Below, one piece after another: positions 55,608 to 64,000 of a stretch of DNA of 64,000 nt. How positions within the stretch are numbered: the first letter of the stretch is position 1; each line of letters begins with the position of its first letter. A program made the position numbers and the translations under genes. Source of the DNA: Agelas oroides (lineage: Eukaryota; Porifera; Demospongiae; Agelasida; Agelasidae); NCBI GenBank assembly GCA_949130485.1, contig OX422199.1, positions 5,574,902 through 5,638,901 of the forward strand. Reading direction: 5' to 3'. The notes under the pieces were generated by a model. It made no database searches, was not told where the DNA came from, and was given only the letters and a program-made list of their open reading frames with translations.

Positions 55608-58600
55608 CTGTGAAAACTGTGTGGTGCATGTGTGTAAATATTCTATTAATTTTCCAGATCCTGTGTCACATCCTGAAACTGTTACTTGTAATTACACGAT
55701 GTAGAAGAAGCCCTTGTTTCTGGCTAGATCACTGTAGTTCTATTATAATTTATTATACACCCCCTTCACTCTTACTGTATTTAACTCAGAGTGGTGACCA
55801 CTGTTGTTCTTTGTTATACACCCCCTTCACTCTTACTGTATTTAACTGCGAGTAGTGACCTGTATTTAACTGAGAGTAGTGACCACTGTTGTTCTTTATT
55901 ATACACCCCCTTCACTCTTACTGTATTTAACTGAGAGTAGTGACCACCGTTGTCAGCTTGAGGAGTGAGAGAAGGCTTGTGAGACTCAGAGCTGTGAAGG
56001 AGGGTGCTGTACTCTTCCTCAGTCTCACCACCTTCACCCTGAGAAAACAACATCACCTCATCTTCATAAAACCATCAATATTAGAGAGAGATCAGAAACG
56101 TTATGTACCTATGTAAATTTGTTCTTGTAGCTAACTTGTAAGTGCATGATCATGCATGCAAACGCCCTCCAATACCCACACCCAAAAATTTTGCACAGCA
56201 CTTCATACTGTATTGTTTCCTGTGCCCACTTTATAGCTACTTAGTATATCCCATAGGCATGATGTGACAACCCCTTGCTAGATATGTATTCCTTCCTATC
56301 TGAACTCCAATACTTCATCTAACAGCACAATTACAGAGGCTATGGTCCCTAAGAACATGTGAACCTAACATGGTGAATACTTAGCCTCACTCTCGCACCT
56401 CCCACTACCTAGTTTTTGACCATTACAGTATGCAAAAACGGAAGTAATAAAAAACTGGATGGTGGGAAGGCCTAGAAACAAGGCCAGTGAACATTCATGT
56501 TTCCAACTGGCTATTTATCAAGGAAGCATGACATTTCTGGTTCCTTTTCACATCTTGGATGATCTCAATCAGCCTATTCCAATTAAGTTCTACATGCACA
56601 TCATTTCACAGGAAAGCATGGCATTTGCAGCCTGTAATTTCCACATGTTTATAATCTGGCAGTACATGACATATGGCAAATGTAGTTAGTACAGTCAAGT
56701 ATCAAAAGCTTTACATGGACTATGCATACCAGACTGTGTTATTTATGTGAACATTCACTCGTACAATTTTAAGCTTACTATCACACCACATCAATAGGGG
56801 CATGCAACTGACATATTGCTTAACATTAGCTCGAAATAAATATATGTCATTCACATGTTGACAGGGCAATGTATATACTACAATGATTTGTATACGCTCA
56901 GCAGACAATGTTAACTGGTGGAACATAGGCTTCTATACCCTGGCTCGTACAAATAGCTCACACCATACACGTCAATACAGTCCAACCTTAATTATCTGAA
57001 CTAGCTGGGACCAGGCAGGCAAAAACAACCAAAGTCACATTAATATTATTGAGCTAAAGCACCTCTATTATCTGAATACTTCAGTGTTCAGATAATACAG
57101 ATGTTTGGATAGTCGAAGTTTGGATAATCGAGGCTGGACTAGCTATAATAGTGAACAAACCATCTAGTCCAAGGATCAAGTAGAATCTACTTGACACTGA
57201 TTGTGAAGAGTTGGATCATGTTACCGTATTTATGTAAAAAAAAAAACAATCTAGTGCAAGAAATTCAATTCTGAGAATTTATGGGTGGATCCAACTTTGC
57301 GCAAGCCCCACTAATTAATTTTGAGTTGATCCAATTTAGTGCAATACCAGGAATGAAGCTTCTCAGTACAGTTGTCCCAGTCAGGTTGTGACAACAAAGG
57401 GCAATCAAGAACAATTTCCAGGAGAAAGAGACATCCCATAAACGTTCTACTTTGGCGTTTAAAATACTTTTTGTTGCTGCAGCTGCTACTCTCTATCAAG
57501 AACCTCACTTCTGGACAAGACTGAGAACTGAAAGCCAGGAAATCTTTGCATTTCTGTTGTGACCAAAAAAATTTTGCGTTTGAATCCATTGCAATGCATG
57601 ATCGAATCTAATGCAAGAAATTCAATTCCTGGAATTTATCACTTAACGCATGCCCACTCAAATTATTTAATTTTTATTTGAATAAATACAGTATACATAT
57701 TCTACATAGACTAGCTATATATGCTCACACTGTAGTCATGTCAATCAAAGTGGACAACATTTATCAGTGGATTCTTTACTCTTAGACTGTTGTATCAAAG
57801 TTGTAGTGATTGTGAAAGGTTGTTCTATGCAAATTATGCTGTATGCGCTAATCATTCAATAAGGGTGGTCAAATAACCCATAGTCATGGGCAAATTTAGC
57901 TTCAATTGACTCAAGCTTTTACTTTAATGAGACTGAAATGGTTCTGTTTAGGAGACTGAAATGGTTCACTTTTGGGTATTTCCATTAATTTCTTATTATG
58001 AGAAGCATCTGGATTGCCCCTTTACCTAGATTGTAAGATTTCTGATAGGGTGCAAAACAACTCATAAACTGTTCATGATACATGTACAAAGGAGTCTTGC
58101 AAGGCAATCAACCAACTATAAAGTATCTACCAACTATACAGTATACCTACCGACAGTTTCGTAGGGGTCATAGGTATGTCATATAAGGGGATTTCTGGAG
58201 TCTGTTGTGATGGGCTGGAGGGTTCCAGATCACTGTAGATGTGGTTATCCTTCTCAGAAAGACTACTGTAAGAAGAAATAACATTGTTTTTATAATAGCT
58301 ACATGTTTTTACATCTTTTCTCACATGATTTACATATCCTGGTTGGTCTAACAGGGAAGGATGGGGGTTGTTGCTATATGGGTTAGGGCCATGATGGTGT
58401 GAAGAAATGTCAAACCAGCATACATTATACTGCAATCTGGATTCTACTTGACTCTACCAAGCAGTCAGTGGCTTCAGAGTAGGGGGACTAAATGATGACT
58501 GTGTACATAAGCACACAGATCTAGGGGGTTCTGGGAGCATGCCCCCCAGGCAAATTTATATGCTCTGAGATTGCTTTTGTACAAAATTTCTACCAGGGAT

Positions 58601-61600
58601 GTTTGTTTATAGGCACTGAAGAATGTTTTAGCTTTAACCCCTTAGCAACCTAAGATAAAGAGTCAGTAAAGTGAAGGGTTAAAGTGGGAGGGTCCAATCT
58701 TCTTCTAATACTTGCCATCAAAACTTAGGTACCATATGGAATAATAGAGAGAAGACACTACAATTGCCTGTTATAGATAAACATGCATACTGTATTGCAG
58801 GTAGCAAGGTAAATTCACTTACTCGTTCTCCACAGTTTTCTTCTGGGCTAATGGACAGAATGGAGAAACAAAGACAGGATCAATACATCAGTCCAACAGT
58901 GAACACAGTACATGTAGCAAAACACCACTAAGATGTGTACAATGAAATTATGCCACAGAATACAGGTTTTTAGACATCTTTCATGTTCTGTGTGTATGCA
59001 AATTTCCTGCTACTGATGTCCAAAATTGGTATAGCTATGTAGGATATATATATGTCCTAGTAGTTACACACAGAATACACAACATGGATCTATACTAAAT
59101 CACAACATACAGGTTTCCAGGCACACTCATTTGTCCCTGGTTTCATATTACTACCTATTTTCCAAAATTGAAAAGTGATTAGATTGTCTAATAAAAAATT
59201 CTGGGAATTGAATTTCTTACATAAAATTACACATTGTGCTAGAATCACAAGATGTGGAAGTGGAAGTGTTTACAAGTATGACAAGTTTTTCACAGAATTA
59301 TCGCTTTACGATTAGTTTGATTAACTTTTTGATCTTGTATGGTTTTCCTGAGAATGTGTACATGCAGGGAACTTCTAATCCCTCTCCTGGAACATCAAAT
59401 CTCTAGGTCATTTCACAAGGTATTCTCCCTCCGTATCTCAGAAAGAGCCAAGAAGCTGTGGAAGTCCCATGTGGAATATGGCTCATAGTGTCTCCATTCG
59501 GCACAACTGCAACAGCCTAGTACTATGTTTCCCACACATTGCATGTACAAAGAAGTGCCATCTCAAAGTACCACCAGAATGTGGATAATCATTTGTTGTC
59601 ACATGACTTCCTATTATGGCAAGCTAGGTCACTACACTGTCCAAGTGCATGCTTGGTCACTATCAAGACCAACTGGCATTTCTATAATAACTAGCTAATG
59701 GATCATTTCCAGTTTGGCTTGAAAACATGCGATGTGGAAAAAACAGTTTAGTAGGAGGGTGGGAGTATACCACCGAAAAATTGTGTGATACGTATTCTCG
59801 GTGCAATTTCACCAATTCTGATCTTCAGTGATATCAACCATCATAAATCATTAGAACCATCTCCTACCAGTATGTCTGACTTGGACTGTGTCAACTGCAA
59901 TAAATGATGAACTTGAGACGGCATCTAGCATAGTGATGGGTTTTTGTATACTGGATGTCACATTATTTCAGTACTTGAGTCCTCTATCCTGGTTGAAGCT
60001 CTCCTCTGAGGACATCGTCTGGATGTGCAGGGTCTCCTTCATCAACAGCTCCTGTCCTCTGCTGTGGTCCAGCACTGCCATCTCCTCCCATTGAATCAGG
60101 TGGTGGTTCTCCCACGCATGCTCTGTTACAGCTGATTTTCTGTTATTACCTTCTCGTAGGCATCCCGGTGTTCCTTCAATCTCATCTCCAGTCTCTGTCT
60201 AGTCTCTCCTATGTAGACCTGGCTGCAGCTACTTCAGCTACGGATGAAACTTCTATGAGCAGAAGGAAGATGTAGCTATGGGCTCCCAAGTCTCAACCTC
60301 TACATAGAGTTCTTTGAGAAGCTGGCACTGGAGACAGCACTGACGGGACCCAGGCTGTGGAAGAGTATGTTGATGACACTTTTGCATCCTCAGGAAGGGC
60401 TCCACCAAAGAACTCCTCTGCCATCTCGATGGGGTCAGGCCAAGCAGGAAGACAATGGGACTATCCCTTTTCCTTGACACGCCACTCAGTAGAAGAGAGG
60501 ATGGCAGCTTGGACATCTCTGTCTGCTCATGCACATGGACCAGTATCTCCACTTCATGTCCCATCATCTGACCCATGTGAAGAGGGGTGTGGTGAGGTAT
60601 CTCCATGACAGGGAGAGGGGGATCATCAGAATGCAGGACAACCTTCAAAGGAAGTTCACCACCTTGCTAGAGTCCTCAAGCAGAATGGTTATCCTGCAAA
60701 CTTCACTTGCAATGCTTCTGTCCCACCCACACAGGAAACAGCAGATAGCAGTAGTCACGATGAGGGACAGGAGGAGAAGGGACTGCTGGTGGTGTTGCCC
60801 TACGTGGCCATGATGAGTGAGGACATCAGGCGTGTTTGCAGGAAGTTGAACATTAGAGTAGTCTTTAAGTCTCCACTCAGTGTTGACCAAGGTCCCCTGG
60901 GTAAGCAATTCAATGTGGTATATCGTATCTCCTGCAGCTGCGGCCAGGTCTACATTGGAGAAACTAGATGAAGACTGGAGGAAAACTGGGATGCCTGCAA
61001 GAAGGGAATGATGGAGAAATCAGCTGCAGTGGAACATGCGTGGGAGAAATTCCACCTAATTCAATGGGAGGAGATGGCAGTGCTGGACCACATGGAGGAC
61101 AGGAGCTGTTTGTGAAGGAGGACCTGCACATCCAGAAGACGCCCTTGGAAGAGTGCTTCAATCGGGATGGCACTGTAATGAGGAGGCAGGGAGGGAAGAA
61201 CAACCCTCACCGACCTTTGGCCTCCAATAATGTGTATCCTCAGTAGTGCAGGGCTATAAATAGTAGTGTTTGTTCACACTTCTTCACTTTCAACCTGATG
61301 ACAACTGGAGTATTCAGTCGAAATGTCAGCAAAGTTTTTCCAAACTCAAGCCAGTAACGGGGATAACCTTCTTCATTTATGCAGAAGCCATTGAAGCCAC
61401 TGAAACATTTAATATGCCATGTCTGTCATGTGACAAGACTGGGTTGGGCAAATACCAGCACAAAAAAATATAGAGGGTCATGAACGGATATTACAGCAAG
61501 TAGCTGAAGTGACCTTAATGGTACCAACCGTCTAGCGTACACATAACTAATTACAACCTCACCAGGTAGCTAGAATGTTCATATTCTTCTGAGAAGATGG

Positions 61601-63255
61601 TCTATGGGGCCTCAAGTGATGTTCAGTGGGAGTGTCATTTTACTTACAATGACTGGTATGTTTCCACAGTAGTTTAGGTGAAGTTGGTAACGTGAAGTAT
61701 ATAATTTCCGTATTGCTCAACTTTCTTGTTAACCACACTCATAGGCGCCTGCAGAGCTGTGTAGGTACCCGGGCAAGACTTGGCTATGCCGCATTTGATG
61801 CGCAATTGCAGAAAGCGTATTTTGTCACTACACTCACTGTACGCTATACGTACGTCTGTGCGTGTTTACGCACGCACAGACCCACGTATCTTCGTGTCCC
61901 GTGATATGAGTACGCATGACTCGAAATAACCCGGGTATGCCCGGGCCTGCAGGCGCCTATGACCACACTCTATGTGGCCGTCTACCTAAAAGTAACATGA
62001 GGCGTGTTGTCACAACCCCCAATTTTCTAGTGATATGGACATTACAAGGTTTTGCTGAAATGTGTAAAGTGAAAACCATATTGTGTTCCTTATATGGAAG
62101 CAAATGTTTGCACTGATGAGGCTATAGTTATGTAATGTGAATCGCCTTTTATCTAATTATGTGCCTACGCATGTAGGAAGTAATATCTTGTTCAGAGCCA
62201 CTTAATAGTCAACCAATTACAGCTGATGTTTTGTGGTTGGGTGTTGCAAAGAATCTGCAAAACCATGATTGTATCTAAACATAAACTGCAATGTTGCAGT
62301 TAAACAAACTGCATTTATGATTCCCAGCTTTTATAAACCCGAGGAAGCCGAGGTAAGTCACCATGTATGGTACATGCTGGGAGCTGTATGGCAGTGCATA
62401 TGGCATTGTGCAGACCAGAGGTGTAGCCAGAACACAGCTGATGTCAGGGCACAGCATAGGCACACTACCTTTGCAGGAACTTGTATGCAAAATGCAGAAG
62501 CAAGTACGTAGAGGGGTCGGGGGCATGCTTCCCCAGAAAATGTAGGAATTTTTGAGCTTCCCAGGTTGACACTGAGGCTATTTTAGGCCATACGATCGCC
62601 TTGAATCAGGAGCACTTTGACCATGCTTTCGGTACAAATGTGTGCGCAAAACTTGCATATACTGCGCAGCTCGATTTCAACACCTTTATACATTTAGTGC
62701 CTGATTCGCGATTGACAATGGTACATTTGGCGCCAATAATTTTCACACATGCCTGTACCGGTGGGGCATAGCCTTTAGTTGCTAGGGCATGTGCCCCAGT
62801 GTGGCCCACGTCCCCCAGTGTGCACCACGTCCCCCAGTGTGCCCCAGTGTGCCCCAGTGTGCCCCAGTGTGCCCCAGTGTGCCCCAGTGTGCCCCACGTG
62901 CCCCAGTGTGCCCCAGCTTGGCTATGCCACTGGCAATGTGGCAAATCATATTTGCAACTGGTTGCATGTGGTAGTGTGCTTAACCCGATTCGTACGAAAT
63001 TATACAAAGACAGAAAGATGTACATACATACCAAAAATTCTATAGACCACATGTACGTAGTGGGGGCTTCTTGCTCAAGCTCGCCCCAAATTATGTACCC
63101 TGTTAGAACTATCTTACTCTGCCAATACCCACCTCGTGCCTTCATGATACACTTCACCACCACCATTGCTATAAGAACTAGGACAATCATTGCTACGAGT
63201 ACTCCCCCAACTCCAGAAATGATAGCAACAAGAGTAGTGTTGGATGTGGGTGAAT
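55119..63255 (-). CDS. Type I receptor, transmembrane exon and tyrosine-rich cytoplasmic tail (3' part)
   Basis: Five exons join in compatible phases on the minus strand: 63133-63255 (phase 1 in, 1 out), 58823-58847 (1 in, 2 out), 58151-58265 (2 in, 0 out), 55922-56038 (0, 0) and 55119-55607 (0 in, stop). Exon one gives a short stalk (SPTSNTT) and a transmembrane helix (LVAIISGVGGVLVAMIVLVL onward) followed by KCIMKAR. The tail then carries IYSDL, LYDIP, EYSTLL, HYSQL and TYAVL, and a long proline-rich end. YxxL pairs are ITAM/ITIM-like and YDIP fits a Crk-type SH2 site, so tyrosine phosphorylation and SH2/SH3 recruitment are likely. The ectodomain is beyond the right edge, so the receptor class is unknown. 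Confidence 0.7.
55190..55515. repeat. 45-bp G-rich minisatellite within the last receptor exon
   Basis: The plus-strand unit contains GATGGGAGAGGGGGAAGAGA and runs of GGTGGT. It is almost pure purine plus T on one strand, with extreme strand asymmetry and many G-runs. Unit length is a multiple of three, so copy number can change without breaking the frame. Confidence 0.9.
55776..55940 (-). repeat. 61-bp repeat copying the YSQL exon end and donor
   Basis: TGTATTTAACT landmarks at 55776, 55837, 55861 and 55922 mark repeats 61, 24 and 61 bp apart. Each carries the exon tail (YSQLNT-like codons) and the GTAAGAG donor, giving alternative donors within about 150 bp. Confidence 0.75.
55922..56038 (-). 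CDS. Exon: tail with YSTL and YSQL motifs
   Basis: The acceptor is TTTTCTCAG and the donor GTAAGAG. The exon is exactly 39 codons, GEGGETEEEYSTLLHSSES to GHYSQLNT. The tyrosines are 24 residues apart. The 3' end of this exon, with its donor, is duplicated downstream in a 61-bp repeat. Confidence 0.7.
56382..56486. mobile_element. Diverged foldback, TAGCCTCA family, in a receptor intron
   Basis: The left end TAGCCTCACTCTCGCACC and the right end GAAGGCCTAGAAACAAGGCC are degraded inverted copies. The flanks GTGAATACT and GTGAACATT match at seven of nine positions. Confidence 0.6.
56978..57140. mobile_element. Mariner/pogo-like MITE
   Basis: CAGTCCAACCTTAATTATC at the left is inverted as GATAATCGAGGCTGGACT at the right. 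An inner pair, ATTATCTGAATACTTCAGTG and GTTCAGATAATA, makes a hairpin. A TA lies outside the left end. Confidence 0.7.
57222..57693. mobile_element. TA-flanked element with AATCTAGTGCAAGAAATTC repeats
   Basis: The ends CCGTATTTAT and ATAAATACAG are inverted and TA-flanked. The motif AATCTAGTGCAAGAAATTC recurs with variants near 57249, 57289, 57330 and 57605. It resembles the subterminal motif of the element at 1820-2410. A 92-codon minus-strand frame (57311-57589) has no recognisable domain. Confidence 0.65.
58151..58265 (-). CDS. Exon: tail with YSDL and YDIP motifs
   Basis: The acceptor is TTCTTACAG and the donor GTAGGT. It encodes SLSEKDNHIYSDLEPSSPSQ and, further on, PEIPLYDIPMTPTKLS. 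The two tyrosines are 19 residues apart. Confidence 0.7.
58823..58847 (-). CDS. 25-bp micro-exon (AQKKTVEN)
   Basis: It lies between GTCCATTAG and GTAAGT. Its 25 bases are required to bring the transmembrane exon (phase 1) into phase with the next exon (phase 2), which supports it despite its size. Confidence 0.55.
59890..61250 (+). mobile_element. Penelope-like retroelement fossil (reverse transcriptase and GIY-YIG parts)
   Basis: The plus strand retains a reverse transcriptase trace (YVDDTF core near 60362), a QYLHFMSHHLTHVKRGVV segment and a GIY-YIG endonuclease trace (CSCGQVYIGET near 60935). Downstream comes the C-terminal HIQKTPLEECFNRDG and NPHRPLASNNVYPQ. A second, inverted GIY-YIG-end fragment lies at about 59950-60230, consistent with the inverted or tandem arrangements this family makes. 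The element is clearly broken, with several interruptions, and looks old. It sits in the large receptor intron. Confidence 0.8.
61251..61739. other. Receptor intron, nothing recognised
   Basis: No supported feature was seen. Confidence 0.4.
61740..61961. mobile_element. hAT-type MITE with perfect 8-bp duplication
   Basis: The ends are CATAGGCGCCTGCAG and CTGCAGGCGCCTATG. The flanks ACCACACT at 61732-61739 and 61962-61969 are identical. The subterminal CCCGGGTATGCCCGGGCCTG is the complement-type relative of the block in the MITE at 22056-22308. Confidence 0.92.
62411..62932. mobile_element. hAT-type element with minisatellite interior
   Basis: The left end contains CAGAGGTGTAGCCAG and the right end is TTGGCTATGCCACTG. 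Flanking 8-mers GCATTGTG and GCAATGTG differ at one base. The interior has GAGGGGTCGGGGGCATGC and a 10-bp minisatellite. Confidence 0.65.
62795..62915. repeat. 10-bp minisatellite CCCCAGTGTG
   Basis: About eleven tandem copies with occasional CCCACGTG variants. The repetitive open frames on both strands are artefacts of this array. Confidence 0.9.
63133..63255 (-). CDS. Exon: stalk and transmembrane helix
   Basis: The acceptor is CCTTTCCAG, the donor is CGAG followed by GTGGGT. The encoded helix is about 28 uncharged residues followed by KCIMKAR, the stop-transfer pattern of a type I protein. It enters in phase 1, so the preceding exon must end with one extra base. Confidence 0.75.
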
Positions 63256-64000
63256 CTGGAAAGGAACCGAGTTAATAAAGGGATGGATGCATAGTGAGAT
63301 ATAAACTACATTCTTTACTTTATTAGCATATAATATATCATGTTTAAATGGAGTCTCTTACAGCTAAATGATGGTGCTTTATTGTAAATAGCAAACAAAT
63401 ATGACCTATTCTACATGTTTTTCGCTAGTAATAATATGTTGTTCCATGACTCTTCGTTAAAATTATCTCTGCAGAGAAGGTATCTTGCAGGTCGAGGGTT
63501 CAGAACCATAGTGTTCCAACTTGTGCAGTAATCTCTTGCACTACTTAGTGGTTACTGGAGTTGTGAGTTGCCATTACTTGAATGAGAATGAATCAAGTTC
63601 TTAACTAGTCTCATTCCCAGAAGCTTCCAAAAGGGTCTGTTTTCTGTGGGAAATTTCTTGTGCACATGGGGCAGGTCCTATGCATTAAAAATACATTTTT
63701 AAATCTGAGGCTCAAGCTACAAGAAGACTGCAAAGTCTCATGGGAGAGTTGTGAGCAAGCTGCAAGACAGGAATTCTCTGCCAGCCTGCACTTTGGTTTT
63801 TAAAATGATTATTGCTCATGAAAATTATGCCTTCTGCAATCTGATTTGAACTCTCAAATTTGAGAGTGACGTGAATTGTTGTTCAAAAAAGTCTGGCCTC
63901 AAGACCAGGTCTGAACCACCTGCTGTAGACTTCTAATTCTCAAATTTCATACCTGCATGTTACGATACACCTGAAGCAAGATGCATTTGAACTTGTGGAT
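63256..64000. other. Receptor intron to window edge
   Basis: It should be the intron upstream of the transmembrane exon. A TAGTCTCATTCCCAGAAGC terminus near 63607 may begin another foldback element whose right end is unclear. No further exon was found. Confidence 0.45.

Larger units (their letters stand above)
57694..59889. other. Receptor introns, otherwise no gene recognised
   Basis: It contains the exon at 58151-58265 and the micro-exon at 58823-58847. A GGGAGCATGCCCCCCAGG fragment near 58530 resembles the interior of the 5-bp-duplication family. Confidence 0.5.

Noticed and set aside
55183-55855. Long Gly/Asp-rich and Val/Gly-rich open frames on the plus strand
   Set aside because: They are the antisense of the proline-rich receptor exon and arise from the 45-bp repeat.
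62606-63275. Several overlapping open frames near 62.6-63.2 kb
   Set aside because: They read through the 10-bp minisatellite. Only the transmembrane exon at 63133-63255, bounded by splice sites, is supported.

Overview
The window looks like metazoan nuclear DNA, most likely from a sponge or another early-branching animal. This is inferred from spliced genes with GT-AG introns, a Death domain, long ankyrin-Roc proteins, beta-helix/multi-membrane-span proteins and dense non-autonomous DNA transposons. No database search was possible, so the taxon is an inference. All confidently recognised host genes lie on the minus strand. I found no rRNA or tRNA gene, CRISPR array or bacterial operon.

Layout. 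1-6.1 kb: transposon debris and gene flank. 6.1-9.9 kb: an intact single-exon gene for a 1243-residue protein with a signal peptide, a Pmp-like beta-helix ectodomain and about ten membrane segments. 10.6-11.35 kb: a terminal-inverted-repeat element whose only clear gene encodes a HIRAN domain. 11.4-14.2 kb: a rearranged partial duplicate of the first gene. 15.9-17.8 kb: a related 624-residue membrane protein with a short cysteine-rich ectodomain, followed by its decayed copy at 19.2-20.7 kb. 21.2-22.7 kb: a TTAA-flanked palindromic element with a hAT MITE inside.

23.7-30.5 kb: the centrepiece. Splice sites and phases join ankyrin repeats, a Roc-type GTPase, a COR-like region, a purine nucleoside phosphorylase-like domain and a C-terminal Death domain into one predicted protein, an NLR/ROCO-like innate immune architecture. 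The ankyrin-Roc exon carries one stop and two frame shifts in this copy, so it is either decaying or mis-assembled.

31-53 kb: gene-poor and dominated by transposons. One family with TAGCCTCG/TAGTCTCG ends makes 9-bp target duplications (Mutator-like). It ranges from a 4-kb composite down to a 16-bp remnant that is only two fused termini. Other families have 5-bp, 8-bp, TTAA or TA target duplications. A secreted 242-residue protein of unknown family lies at 41.5-42.2 kb.

55.1-63.3 kb: the 3' half of a type I receptor, with one transmembrane exon and four cytoplasmic exons in compatible phase. The tail carries five tyrosine motifs (YSDL, YDIP, YSTL, YSQL, YAVL) and a repetitive proline-rich end. 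Its ectodomain lies beyond the right edge. A Penelope-like retroelement fossil and two hAT MITEs sit in its large intron.

Together the two beta-helix/multi-span proteins, the ROCO-phosphorylase-Death protein and the tyrosine-tail receptor suggest a neighbourhood of surface recognition and intracellular innate signalling genes. That functional link is an inference.
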